Positions 52,703 to 63,754 of a stretch of DNA of 64,000 bases are shown one piece after another. The notes under the pieces are model-generated. The model did no database searches. It had not been told where the DNA came from and saw only the letters and a program-made list of their open reading frames with translations. Location: positions 47,447,321-47,511,320 of the forward strand of contig CM042090.1 of NCBI GenBank assembly GCA_023512835.1, written 5' to 3'. This DNA comes from Taxillus chinensis. Its lineage: Eukaryota; Streptophyta; Magnoliopsida; Santalales; Loranthaceae. The translations under genes were made by a program, and so were the position numbers. Within the stretch, counting starts at the first letter, position 1; each line of letters opens with the position of its first letter.

Positions 52703-54080
52703 TGATGGTCCCTTGGAGCCTAGAGGGGGGTGAATAGGCTCTTATCGAAACTCTTTTGATCTCTTAAGGCACTACACTAATCTAGTCAAGTGATAGAATC
52801 ACTGCGAAAGATAACCAGATAGTGGAAGTATTTTGTTTTATTATCAAGAGATAAATACAATAAAATAGAAGCAAGACTCTCTTACACTCTATTTACAAAG
52901 GGATTCACACACTAACCTAGATTATCTCTTTGAGCTCTTGTACATACACAGGTTATTCAAGCTCGTTCGCACACATACGCACCCTTTTACAAATGTACAA
53001 GTATGAATATTTATACAAACATTCCTAAGAGACAACCTTGGAACTTGTAGTTCCAGAATGCGTTCAACACTAACTATTTCTCGGTAATCTCTATGCCTTG
53101 ATTGCTGCGGTTTGTGGAGCTCAAGATCCTGGGTTTGAAGAGTATAAGTGCCTTGTGAGTTCCCAAATATAATTGAGGTTGTGTCCACATATTCGGGTGA
53201 TCCACGTGTAAGATTCTTCAGGTTCTCAACGAGTTTGTCTTACATCGGGACACCACGAGCTGATAACTTTAAATGCGGTAGTTTGAAGTAGCATCTTCTT
53301 GGTCCGGTGTAATTTTCCTTACTCCGTTGCTAATGAAGCTCGGAACCTTACTCCGTGTCAGTGGTTGCTTACTCCGTATCTATTAGGTACTGCAATCCTT
53401 AGTCCGTGTCAGTGGTTGCTTACTCCATATCTATTAGGTACTGGAATCCTTAGTCCGTGTCAGTGGTTTGCTTATTCCGCATGTAATTTCCTTACTCCGT
53501 ATGTAAGTTCCTTACTTCGTATGAGTGAGTGGCCCGAATTCCTTACTCCGCATCTAATTTCCTTACTCCGTGTCTAATTTCCTTTCTCCGTGCGAATAAA
53601 GACTCGGGTCCTTATTCCGCTTCAATATTTCCTTACTCCGTATGTATGAAAGACTCGGATGCCTTACTCCGTGTCTTCTTCACTTTAGTTCGCTTGAGGG
53701 AAGATTTAACTTTTTAACTCCACGTCAAAACTTTTTACTTCGTGTGACCTTGTTGACCAAGACTCTTACTCCGCATCAGTTTGACTTAGTCCGTTTGAGG
53801 CACTAGGAACATATTCCGCAATCCGTAGCTTTTAAGTTCTTAGTCCGCACGAATGTTCCTTATTCCGTATGTATTGGTGACTTGGTTATTTACCAAGTGT
53901 TTGACGACACTCACTCTTGTCCGGATCAGGATTATGTATCCTGTCCTTAGCTTTGCTCTCACGAGTGTATCTCCGGATAAATAACATATCTTCTGCAACG
54001 ATCAAAGAAACACAAAACATCTCAGATCAAATTACATAAGACTTTATCAGCATTATCCAAATTCTGGGCTTGATCCAACA
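52703..54080 (-). repeat. Ulp-J 3' LTR-like terminal repeat (1378 bp)
   Basis: On the minus strand it starts TGTTGGATCAAGCCC (54080) and ends GCTCCAAGGGACCATCA (52703), so it has TG..CA ends. GCCTATTCACCCCCC near its end is common in plant Copia-type LTR ends. A polypurine tract abuts its start. Only one copy is in the window, so LTR status is inferred. Confidence 0.6.
53310..53880. repeat. Degenerate short repeat array (CTTACTCCGTATN-type)
   Basis: About 20 occurrences of CCTTACTCCGT or close variants (TTAGTCCGT, TTATTCCGC, TTACTTCGT) at irregular 18-30 base spacing, some within larger repeats of about 52 bases (CCGTGTCAGTGGTTGCTTAC near 53353, 53405 and 53455). Confidence 0.85.
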
Positions 54081-54093
54081 ACCTCCCCCAATT
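54081..54093 (-). other. Ulp-J polypurine tract
   Basis: ACCTCCCCCAATT on the plus strand reads AATTGGGGGAGGT on the minus strand, directly before the TGTTGG start of the terminal repeat: the expected layout of an LTR element 3' end. Confidence 0.65.
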
Positions 54094-54314
54094 ATGGATA
54101 TGCCCAAACCCTTTGTAATCTGATCTGGTAAGCAGTGCAAAAAGATAACATACAGAATACACATCACAACCAATTTTCATTTATCAGCAACAAAATACAA
54201 CACAGCCTTAATACAAGATTTTCACTAAGGTATATAAAGCTTACTATACTTGAAGATCATAGTTGCTGCTTTCTCTATAAGCTCCATTGTCAGCTTCATC
54301 GTATAAGTAGTGTG

Positions 54315-54941
54315 TTAGCTCCAAGATTTGTCCACAGTCAAGAATGACTTGATGAAGTAACAGACAAATGCCCCGCAACTATCTCCATTCGGCTGTTGTG
54401 GCACTTGCTTCTTGCCCCGGAATATCACCTTCAGCTTCTCAGTTGGACTCAAGGTTGTGATGCCCAACTCTTCATATAATCCAGCTTTCTTCACAGCTGG
54501 TTCCCATTGATTCTTTCTTACAAAATGCTCCACAATCTGATGAGAATCAATCAGAATCATTTGCTTGGACTGAATCATGAAGACAGCCATCATGAAATAT
54601 GGCGACATGATCCGGTACGGAATGAGGATAGTTAAGAGAGTTTTCCATGGCTTGCTATCCTCAGCAGTTCCGTCGATGAAGGACTGAATGAGATCCACAC
54701 TGGGAAGATAGCCTTCATTCCAGCATGGCAGAACTTCAAACAAGTGCCCATCCTTGTATAGAGATGGAAATAGCCTCATCTCCATTTTAGCAGCCCTGGA
54801 GAAGTTGTCAATGTCTTCTGTTGTAAAGAGTCCTTTTTCCGAACAAAGGGTCTGAATGTCGTCTGGGGAAAAAGGGTACATGTCAGAGAGACATCTTCTC
54901 TCGGCAGAAGACACAGCATAGGACTTCATTGCCTTATGCAC
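54315..54941 (-). pseudogene. Ulp-J: Ulp1-like (C48) cysteine protease domain
   Basis: About 208 codons. The C-terminal end has QQPNGDSCGAFVCYFIKSFL, matching the Q...(D)CG block of Ulp1/SENP proteases that supplies the oxyanion Gln and the catalytic Cys. Before it, MMAVFMIQSKQMILIDSHQI resembles the H-W...YDS block, with the His position apparently Tyr/Phe, so the catalytic His may be lost (His to Tyr needs one C to T change). Upstream: KTLLTILIPYRIMSPYFMM. Ulp1-type proteases deconjugate SUMO; plant transposons often carry such domains with unknown roles. The first residues overlap the previous reading in another frame, so a one-base frame break or an intron is likely near 54940. Confidence 0.75.
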
Positions 54942-55909
54942 GCTTCCATCCGCATCAGAAGGTCACACGCCGCGTATGATGGGAGGAAGGTGTCAGCTGC
55001 GGATGGAGAGGATGGAGGAAGAGCTGCACTCGAGGAGCTTGGCTGAGAGAAACAGCTACGTTTGGGAATTTGAACTCCCGGAAGCAATGAAGAGGCAGAC
55101 CGCTTCTCAACACGAGTGGATGGTTGTGGTGCAGAAGGAGCAGGATCAGATGACACTCTCTCCCCCGGTTTGGCAGATCGCCGGGAAGCAATGGGAGGGC
55201 GAGCCATCGTGTGCGCTAGGTCTGCAAAGGAAGTAGATAAGGAATGGACGGACGAGGCGACGAGATCCATTTTCTGCTCCATAGAAGTGGAGGAGTCAAT
55301 GAGAGCGGAGAGGAGTTGGGCGCCGAGTGCATCAACCTTGGCGGCGATGGCGGATATTTGGGCGCTGTGAGCCTGAGCGTGGCGGTCCAGCTAGGCGGAG
55401 AGCACAGCGTCGGAGTGGACCGTGCCAAAAGAGGCACGCCCAAGAACCAACTCCGGAGCTTTGGAGGACTCCCCCGCATGAATAGGAGTAGGAGTGCGCT
55501 GGGCAGAGGAGTCCGCAGGAGTATCAGCAGCAGCAGCAGAAGGGGCATCCAGAGCATCAGAGGCATCCGGAGTAGCTGACCCGCTTTGACCAGATTGGTC
55601 AACCACGGGAATGGCATCAGCAGGAGAAGAGGGGCCAGCTTTAGCAGGGGAAGGACCCCAGGCGGAAGGGACTGGGCTGGAGGGGGTAGGGAACGGCACA
55701 TCTGGAATGGAGGCCGGCGTAAGAAAGCCGTGATCCAAGTTCCAGATGATCATGGTCTCCGGGGATTGGGTATGGTGTGTGAAAAACACCCAGAGATCGT
55801 TGTCAGGAATGGAGGCAGTGTGGGCAAGGATGAAACGGAGCCATAGGTCCGTTAAGGTGTCGGCGGAGAGATGATCAAGGTAATCTCGGGGTTGAGGTAG
55901 GGGAGGCAA
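54926..55909 (-). pseudogene. Ulp-J: middle region of the same protein (S/P/A-rich linkers, coiled-coil-like)
   Basis: One frame with a single TAG at 55391-55393 (CAG to TAG). It holds PPLPQPRDYLDHLSADTLTD, LWLRFILAHTASIPDNDLWV, then Ser/Pro/Ala-rich linkers, a heptad-like stretch HAQAHSAQISAIAAKVDALG, and another S/P-rich linker ending AACDLLMRMEAC where the Ulp1 part starts in a different frame. Upstream, the S/P-rich coding character continues to 56211 through another frame change near 56010. Function of this part unknown. Confidence 0.6.
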
Positions 55910-56211
55910 AGGAGCTTCAGGAGTAGATTCCGGGACATCAGCAATGATGGCAGCAACAGCGGTATCAACCGCGGCAGCAACAGCGGAGGTGGAGGGAGTG
56001 GGGACATCCGCGACAAAGGGGCCGAGGAAACGACTTTAGGGGCACCTTGTCTTTGAGATAGCCCCGCAACCTCGGACGGTTCGGGACGGACGCTGTGCTG
56101 GGAGGCCCGAGAAAGGGAGGGTGCTGCAACGGACCGAATCCGGGAGGATCGAGGAGCAGAACTGACGTCAGGGGCTTGGCTGTCGGAGGGGTCACCAACA
56201 GAACTGCCTTG

Positions 56212-56928
56212 TTACTCCGACGCAGGGAGAATGCGGAGAGCTGCTGAGGGACGGCTGGTTGTCATGTTCCCATCCGGCGTAAGATAACGGAGGTAATAAG
56301 CCGAGGGAAATGGAACAACATCATAGCGGGCGAAATGGTTCGGATTAAGATGTCGTAAGACGATGCTTAGTATGCGCCCGAAAGAATGGTTTTTGGGACC
56401 ATTCTGCAGCAGTCGGAACAAAAATGTCACCCAGTCCATCGGAAGACCTTCAAAAACGCCATACATGGCCAGGAGAAGATCGTAAGGAACCGAGTCCAGA
56501 GCTGAAGTGCGAGCCAGTAAACAACGACTCAGTATGGTCGCCATACAGCGATAGCGACCTTGGAAGGATTTCACCTTGTATTCCTTGCCTTTTTGGGTGC
56601 AACCCATAGAAGCCGCCATTGGATCGGCATCAGGGCGCTGTGATTCACCGAGGGAAAGATGAAGAGCAGCGCGGAGTACGGCAGGAGTGATGAGAATGGA
56701 TTCACCGCGAACATAGGAGATGATGGAGTCGGTGGTACAGCGAATCCTTTGGTAATACTCATTAATGTCGTCGATAAGAAGATCGACAGGATTGGAGATC
56801 AAGTTGAGTATATGTGAGGCTTCGAGTAGAGGGCGAAGTTGGAAAAACCAGTCCGGAGGGTTAGAGACGGCACTCCAATCGACCAGATGGCCAGGATTAA
56901 CGCCGGATAGAGAGATTCTGGGTGCCAT
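56212..56928 (-). CDS. Ulp-J: N-terminal domain, plant transposon-type protein of unknown function
   Basis: ATG at 56928 (MAPRISLSGVNPGHLVDWSA) to TAA at 56212, 238 codons, no internal break. A compact, hydrophobic, helical-looking domain (DDINEYYQRIRCTTDSIISY, ESILITPAVLRAALHLSLGE, LLARTSALDSVPYDLLLAMY, PFPSAYYLRYLTPDGNM). The style resembles the 'putative plant transposon protein' domain often found upstream of Ulp1 domains, but I cannot confirm it. The frame stays open in S/P-rich coding style after the TAA, so the stop is probably a mutation and the original protein may have been about 870 residues with the Ulp1 domain at its end. Confidence 0.6.
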   Translation of the reverse strand: MAPRISLSGVNPGHLVDWSAVSNPPDWFFQLRPLLEASHILNLISNPVDLLIDDINEYYQRIRCTTDSIISYVRGESILITPAVLRAALHLSLGESQRPDADPMAASMGCTQKGKEYKVKSFQGRYRCMATILSRCLLARTSALDSVPYDLLLAMYGVFEGLPMDWVTFLFRLLQNGPKNHSFGRILSIVLRHLNPNHFARYDVVPFPSAYYLRYLTPDGNMTTSRPSAALRILPASE

Positions 56929-57925
56929 TGTAGATGAAGGATTGAAGGATGAGAGGAAAGGTGAGGTCTTGGGTATCAAAGGAGCAACGAGAGGTTTAGG
57001 GATTTGGAATGAGCAATACTCGTGCTTCGCAGGAATGACTAGAATATATAAGACCGAGTCCGTAAATGTCAGCAGGTCTAGGAATTTGGCGAGTGAAGCA
57101 GGGAACCGCTTGACAGGCTGATGTCATTAGTCTGGATATCGATGCGCCTCCGAATGAAACGATGTCGTGGAGACCGCATGACCAAGTAAAGGTAATAGCT
57201 GTTTGCCATCTGGAGAAATGTGTGCATCCCGAGATTTGCATTTAATGAATCATCATGATTCCTCCTCAAAAGCACGCGATATTAGAGAGGACATGGATTA
57301 TCGCAATGTGACAGTGTCTGGAGTCCGGAGGAATGAACCGACAATCATCCGAAATTAACGATAGTCGTATGACGAGTATCCGGATGAAAAGTAGACCATT
57401 TCCGTAGTAACAAAGTGCAGTGAGAGAGAAATAGATTCCTTTGCTTGTCAAAAAGTCGAAGAGAAGAGAAGTACCACAACACTTCAAATCCAAGACGATG
57501 GACTAGATTTACCGATAAGGTTGCAAAGAGAATCTGAACTTGTAGCTTAAAACAAGATAAACTAAAAAATACAAAAGCTTAACAGGCAAGGATTAGTACG
57601 GATAAGAGAAAGTAGGCTATGAAGAATGACATAACCCGAACTAATGAGAAACAGAACATATGCATGACAAAGAATGTAATAGACATATACATACGAGAGA
57701 ATGATCATATTACTGAATCAGGGCATATTTCAGATAAAAATACACAAGTTCATATAGGTCAACATAGCGAAACCGTCCTGCTGAATGACGTAGCTAAGAT
57801 TAATTAAAAATCATATGATTTGGCCAAATTAGGATTCATGAGTGAAAGATGTGTAAGCGGACACATGTCAAAAGTAAGCAGGTGATTATCCGATTAAAAT
57901 GCATGGTTGAAGAAGGAAAATACAT
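56929..57925 (-). other. Ulp-J upstream region, no gene recognised
   Basis: AT-rich, with no coding stretch that looks real. It would be the 5' leader of the Ulp-J gene. No second copy of the terminal repeat is seen before Copia-Y begins, so the 5' LTR is missing or diverged. Confidence 0.45.
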
Positions 57926-59145
57926 CCAAGCATGCTTTGTATTTTTTGACTTCACCAAGTTCATTTAATTTGGTTTATAGATCCACTTCACTCCTATATT
58001 CTTAGCTCTAGTAGGTAGTTCCATCAATTGCCAAGTTTGATTTCTTTTAATAGGAGCAATTTCAGCATCCATAGCTAACCTCCATTTAGAACTCTTAACT
58101 TCCTCCTCAAAGTTTACAAGATCAAATGACATCATAGAAAGTGTCATATTTGCCTCATCTACTTCTAATAAACCTGTACCAGAGACATAATCTGCTACCC
58201 GTGCAAGTGGATGATGAATCCTGCCATCCCTTGCTAAGATATTTTTTTCATTCGATGATGTAATACTTGCTGAACCAAGTGTAATTTCAGCTACTAGTAT
58301 AAAGTCCTCAACTTTATCCAATGCTTCTCCAGCATCTTCTTTATGATCACTACAATCTAGTTCAAGGATTTGTTTTCTAGTAGTATCCCACTCCCACTCA
58401 TTATCTTCCTCAAACACCACATCACAACTAATAATAATTTTGTTAGCTACGAGGTCATACATTTTGTAACCTTTACATTCATCATTGACACCAAGCAAGA
58501 CATACTTTATACTTTTCTCATCAAGTTTGGTTTTCTTTAGAACATAGACATGTCCTACATATCCAAAAACCCAAAAATAATCCATGACTTCTCCCACTCC
58601 ATGCTTCCTTTGGAGTTATGTTTTTGACAGACCAAGGTTGGTGATTGATTCAAGACATGAATTGTCCAACGTATTGCCTCTAGCCGAAAGTTAAGTAACC
58701 TTTTTTCTGTCAACATAGTTCACACAAAATTCATAATAGTACGATTCTTGCACTCAGCAACACTATTCTGCTGTGGAGTGTAGGCCGTGGTCAATTACCT
58801 CTTTACTCCATGTTAATTACAGTAAGTGTTAAAATTTGCAGAATTAAACTCACCTCCTCTATCAGTTCTCAAACATTTAACATGTAACCCAATTTCCTTT
58901 TCCACATGAACCTTTAAAGTCTTAAAATATGCAAATATCTCTAATTTTTTTGATAGAAAATAAACCCAAGCTTTTCTAGAAAAATCATCTATGAAACACA
59001 GTAAATACTTCTTTTGGCTGTTAGAGGTTGGTGTGATAGGACCACATAGATCTTCATGAACAAGCTGCAATTGTTCCATTGCTCTCCACTGACTTTGTTT
59101 AGGGATCGGGGTTTGATGTTGCTTTCCCTTCATACACGCCTCACA
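57926..59145 (-). pseudogene. Copia-Y integrase to start of reverse transcriptase
   Basis: Minus strand from 59145: CEACMKGKQHQTPIPKQSQW (last zinc ligands of integrase), LVHEDLCGPITPTSNSQKKY (first Asp), FIDDFSRKAWVYFLSKK, CLRTDRGGEFNSANF (second Asp), PQQNSVAECKNRT (Glu) across stops near 58810-58730. From 58597: KSIKYVLLGVNDECKGYKMY, NKIIISCDVVFEE, then RT start KWRLAMDAEIAPIKRNQTWQ and NIGVKWIYK; a frame change after it continues as KLNELGEVKKYKA to about 57926. This is the Copia order (integrase before RT). LTR K1 cuts it on the right and Ulp-J DNA on the left. Confidence 0.9.
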
Positions 59146-59448
59146 TGTCACGTCCCGAATTTCCAATCCGAGGAAACCGGTTTGTGACTCCCCTTTTTCC
59201 CACCCGGTGGGCAAAGGGTTGAGTTAAATGATACCACATAAATGATCACAAATAAACACAACAAATGTTCACAATCCAAACCACATGTCTTTATTATATT
59301 CAAATCTATTTTACACCATTTCCCCAATGGGATTATATTAATTTCCTCAAAATAACATAATATAAAAAGTAACAAAACAATAAACTCGGTCTTCCACCCT
59401 CTTGTTCCACCTAACGCCTGTAGGTTCCTGAAAAGAAACAAATCACCT
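59146..59448 (-). repeat. LTR K1 (antisense, Tek-C-like), 3' end portion
   Basis: TGTCACGTCCCGAATTTCC is the complement of a Tekay-type LTR end. It contains CACCTAACGCCTGTAGGTTC, the complement of the GAACCTACAGGCGTTAGGTG phrase in the Tek-C LTR (33462-33481). K1 is interrupted by LTR K2 at 59449. It sits in the Copia-Y integrase just upstream of the CEAC codons. Confidence 0.82.
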
Positions 59449-59950
59449 TGTCATGCCCCGGTTTTCCAACCCGAGGAGACCGGAACGTGACCCTCCCTTT
59501 ACCCGGGTTTGGATAAACGGGTAGGATACAACATACACTTCACATTTTATTTTCAGAAACCAAAATCACATAATTATTAAATTCAAACCACATGCCTTTA
59601 TTATGTTTCAAACTTCATTACAAAATCTCCCCGCTGGGGTTACAAGGCCTCAACGAAATTACATAACACGAATTACATAACATAAAACAAAGCCACAAAA
59701 CAGAACTCCTCCACCTAGGTGTTCCCACCTAACGCCTGTAGGTTCCTACAAGAAAACACACCACAGTAGGAGGGGTGAGCAACCACAGCTCAGTAGGGAT
59801 CATGTCTCCCCAACCCATCCCATGCTCCTAGCATCTACATGACATGTGTATGAGTGCGATGTCGTGATACATTCCAACAGATATAATAACAAACCATATC
59901 AGCAAATACAATCATTTCTACATTCACACAGGCTAACACTTTAACCACAA

Positions 59951-60100
59951 GTGATTTAACCGCCTCTTCAGGCCAATGATTCAAGTGATTTAACCGCCTC
60001 TTCAGGCCAATGATTCAAGTGATTTAACCGCCTCTTCAGGCCAATGATTCAAGTGATTTAACCGCCTCTTCAAGCCAATGATTTAACCGCCTCTTAGGCA
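59951..60100. repeat. 34-bp tandem minisatellite in K2 LTR (4 units plus partial)
   Basis: Units start at 59951, 59985, 60019 and 60053 with GTGATTTAACCGCCTCTTCA, exact 34-base period, followed by a shortened unit near 60080. Confidence 0.94.
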
Positions 60101-60704
60101 AATAGTTCAAGCGCCTCCGGCATAGTTTCCATGACCTCACAGGCTGACACAAAATAGTCCCGGGCTTCCACAGCCACCGGGTGTACAAGCAAACACGTAG
60201 CACATAAGGCCATACAGGCATAACATCAAACACTTAATATGCTTAGTCACACGGGAATAACGTCGAACACTTAGCATGCGTATATTCACAGGCTCACAAA
60301 TCCAGCCACACAGATATTATTTCAAACACATAATATGCATAGCCTCACAGGCATTATTTCAAACACGTTCTGAGCATACACACAGGCATATTCACACAGG
60401 CATTTTATCGAACACTTAACATGCCCTAACCACCCAACATCAGAAATCACACCAAAAATGCCACTGAAGGCCAACATTCATATAGGAGGTCACACCTATA
60501 TGAATTTACATAAAAATAATATAACAATAACAATAGAAACTCGATAAATCCTCTACACAGGGCCTAACCCCAGAACAGATCAGGTGAGACAGACCCCTAC
60601 CTTGAAAACGTCCTCCAGCTCTTGCTTCCACGCTAGACGTTGTCTTCCCCATGCACGACGCTCCGACAGCAAGCCAGCAGCTCTCCTTCCTTCCCCCCCC
60701 CTCT

Positions 60705-60709
<5 letters not shown>

Positions 60710-60744
<35 letters not shown>
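60710..60744. repeat. (CT)n microsatellite in K2 LTR leader
   Basis: About 17 CT units, the complement of the (GA)n seen downstream of TATA in the other LTRs. Confidence 0.9.
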
Positions 60745-60748
<4 letters not shown>

Positions 60749-60792
60749 GCGGCGAAAAGAACCCTAACCCTAGAACAAGGAGTCTCCTCATC

Positions 60793-60800
60793 CTTATATA
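60793..60800 (-). promoter_or_regulatory. K2 LTR TATA box (minus strand)
   Basis: CTTATATA on the plus strand reads TATATAAG on the minus strand, identical to the Tek-C TATA, between the ACGT palindromes and the (CT)n tract. Confidence 0.7.
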
Positions 60801-61423
60801 GACCTCCCACTATCAAAATGACGTAGTTTTGATTAAGTGAAACCCAGGATCAAAACAGCGTAGTTTTGATTACACAAGCTACAACCTTTCCGCATCCATA
60901 CACACCAAAATACTCACTATTCCAACCTGGTCCTTTGAGAAAAGATGATTAGAATAACAAAACTAAGGTAACCATGCAAAAATATGTCTGCACGCCAATT
61001 TGAACGCCAATTCCCCAATTGGCGTGCAGCTCCAAATGCACTCAAACTTCACCCCAAGCCTCCTTGCGTCTTGTAGAGGCCTGAGAAGCAAAAATATGCT
61101 TGCACGTGAAATGGGTGAATTCATGTGCAGCTCCAAATGCTCTGAAATTTCTGTGGTAGATAGAGGACCTCATTCTAAGCAACTTTTGTTCTTGCACGCC
61201 AATTGTTTGAGGCCATCTACTATATCAAAAGTGAGCTCCAAAATCTGCCAAAACAGCTTAAAACCGCAGGTATATGCATAGCATCTTCCTAGGGCATAAA
61301 TGTACGTTATCACTTGTCACATGCACCTCCCAAAAGTCCCCTCTTGGGCTCATCTCTTACTTCAAACTTGTGCACCAACATCCAAGGTGTTTGTGGTTAA
61401 CTTCTTACACACGGGTCATTACA

Positions 61424-61457
61424 TCCTCTCCCCCTTAAGACTTTTCGTCCTCGAAAA
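61424..61457 (-). other. K2 polypurine tract and hairpin
   Basis: TCCTCTCCCCCTTAA (61424-61438) is the complement of TTAAGGGGGAGAGGA, abutting the LTR. CTTTTCG-TCCT-CGAAAAG (61440-61457) is the same stem-loop as in Tek-A/B/C/E. Confidence 0.85.
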
Positions 61458-61769
61458 GAAATGGCATACAAGGAAAACAAACACAAGCTACCCATTTGCC
61501 ATACGGCGAGCCACAACACCCAAATGGGTCATACACCGCGCATAGCACATAACGGCACATAACAAAGTACCACCATAATCCATAACCACATGCATCACAA
61601 TAATGCATATAACACATATCTGCATGTCACAAATACACATCACAAAACACATCACAATGATGAACACATGTCTAAAAGACAAAACAAATACACCAAATCA
61701 TACACAACTAATACAAGAAAACACATCACTATCCCTTGGCCAACAGCCACCAACAGCCACCTCCCACTC
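61458..61769 (-). other. K2 3' internal noncoding segment
   Basis: Complement of Tek-C 38935-39229 in style, including the CCCATTTG/CAAATGGG hairpin arms (61490-61530). No gene. Confidence 0.6.
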
Positions 61770-61856
61770 TTAAGGTTGTTCGTCCTCGAACAACGCTGGG
61801 TGTTGCTCACGCATCATGGACTCACATTCCATGTCTCCTCTGCAGGACATGTCGGC
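61770..61856 (-). pseudogene. K2 chromodomain tail (end of pol)
   Basis: Minus strand: EETW codons near 61845, then across a one-base break ESMMREQHPALFEDEQP and TAA (61770-61772). The end also forms an 8-bp stem GTTGTTCG-CGAACAAC (61775-61794). Homology to pol stops at about 61856. Confidence 0.75.
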
Positions 61857-63754
61857 TTCTAAAAGACAACACACCTTCCAAAACGCACATGCTGATGCAC
61901 ATCGCCCACAACCATTCACATACCCGCGACTGAAGATATCACATCATAACACACATGAAGGCACGTACCCACAGACCCAATACAACACAGCATGATAGGG
62001 AAACACATATTCTAATCTCACAAACAACCCTTGTTCTCCTCACCTAACACATGTCACAAGTATTCACATGTCACGACAGTATCAGACATATACGCCCATC
62101 ACCAACACGTTTAACAAATCACATAGGTCACAGAGCAACTCACATCATCAACACCACCACAAGGAACAACTCACAAATAAAACACTACTACACGTTTAAC
62201 GTTCCACTGCCCCGTCACCAACATCATACAAACTCATCCGCAGGGAGTTTCCTCACAACCTTCCCACCTTTGGACTTTTCGTCCCCGAAAAGAGAAACCA
62301 AGTAGCAAACATCACGGGAAGATTAAAGCAACACATAACACCCATGAGCATAACAAGAACTAGAGCGTGGCCAATTAGCGCGTTGACAACAACTCACGTG
62401 AGCAAGTCTGACAATAGTGAGGTCGAGAAACCTCCCACAGATTCGCTAAGACCCCAACAACCGAACAAGGCCAACACCATAAGCCTATGCATGAAGTATC
62501 CATTCGCTAGAATTCATATGATTGAACGAGAAGTCACTACATCGACATAGCAGGGTACTCGGCGTTAGGCGCCTACTCGTGTCACAATAGGACCAACACT
62601 CCACAATGTAAAATACCTAACAATGACACCACTGAGATTGGATGTCAACGGACACCAACAATTTACAACGCAGCCACACTCCATATGTAGACCTTACCCT
62701 GACAGCAAACACAAAGAGGTCACAAGGAAACACGAACAAACAAGAGAGAAGCATTATGCAAACCACAATCACAGTCCCACACAGGGATATCACCACAGCA
62801 GCACCTATATCACAGCTGAAAACCACCTCACTCAAGCAAGGAACATTGAAACCCAACCAACGCCATTGGTGACGCAGAACGAAGTACAAGCCCGGACACA
62901 ACAACACGAGAATGGAGTGTGCCCTCAACCCCTCGGTTGCAGTCAACCTGGCGCCCAACGGAGTCCAAGGATGCACTAAAAATAGTAAATGCAGCACCAC
63001 ACACACAACCATGGTAAGACCAGAACCCACTATCGGGCTATCACTAGTCACCGACTTTGAGAATCGACCTCCTTGATCACGGTCAAATAGGGATCCACCA
63101 AGGTCCCACACAGCCTTCACAACTGAGGCTTACCGTACAGCCCAAGAGATAATGCCTTACCAAGTCAGCAGACGCGCCATGCGATAGGAATCCCTTGACG
63201 CCGAGTAGCTATGAACAACATAGTTCTCCCCACACTGAAAACTCTCCTATCTGCAACTTGACCACAATGGAATCCTCTGTGTCACCACTCATAGGTCACA
63301 AAAAAATCCCTTGCCTCTAAGACATACTCCACCTCATGAACCACTAACCCCGCTACACCAACCATCACGTTCTGTCTCAACACACCAACAAAACACTCAA
63401 ACTGACCAAGAAATACTCAGGCTCTAGCCTCAGCTAAATGTGATCACTGCCATTCCTCCGGGTGGCACAGGAAACAAGACATGCAAACGCCTGATTCGGG
63501 ACTTTCACGTAGCTCCCAAACACACCAGCACCTTGATAGCGTGAACCATCTCCCTTACCGCGTGATACTGTACATGAAAGGTTTTTAAGAGCACAAATGT
63601 AGGTCATCCACCTACCAGAACTGCTCTAAAACATGCACCTTTGTGACATCCGCTCGACATAAATCGCTCCCCAAGGAGTAACACTAATACCCCTTCCAAG
63701 CAAAAACTGCCAACTGACGCCTGACGAGTAGAACGTACCAGTTTTACACCTTCT
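61857..63754 (-). other. Unrecognised 1.9 kb between two chromodomain remnants
   Basis: No gene can be recognised, although several frames are open by chance (for example 62617-63120). At 62243-62292 the minus strand has a CTTTTCGGGGACGAAAAG stem-loop followed by AAAGGTGGGAAGGT and TGTGAGGAAACTCCCTG, which resembles a second polypurine tract and LTR start. One reading is a broken related element lying here; another is a relic of the duplicated 3' module. Confidence 0.45.

Larger units (their letters stand above)
59449..61423 (-). repeat. K2 3' LTR (antisense, Tek-C-like), 1975 bp
   Basis: Minus strand TGTAATGACCCGTG (61423) to CCGGGGCATGACA (59449). A polypurine tract abuts its start at 61424. 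ACGT-core near-palindromes at about 60812-60836 and 60850-60875, TATATAAG at 60793-60800, (CT)n at 60710-60744, and a 34-bp tandem repeat at 59951-60100. It is inserted in LTR K1. Confidence 0.88.

Noticed and set aside
55216..55701. Leu-rich frame on the minus strand overlapping the Ulp-J linker
   Set aside because: Shadow of the S/P/A-rich coding frame; no domain.
58813..59214. Copia integrase frame extended upstream to a start near 59214
   Set aside because: The part beyond 59145 is LTR K1 read through in frame; the integrase homology begins at the CEAC codons.
59951..60100. 34-bp repeats as a CRISPR-like array
   Set aside because: Exact head-to-tail repeats without spacers inside an LTR.
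62617..63120. Hydrophobic 167-codon frame on the minus strand
   Set aside because: No recognisable domain, no conserved counterpart in other copies; likely chance in unrecognised DNA.
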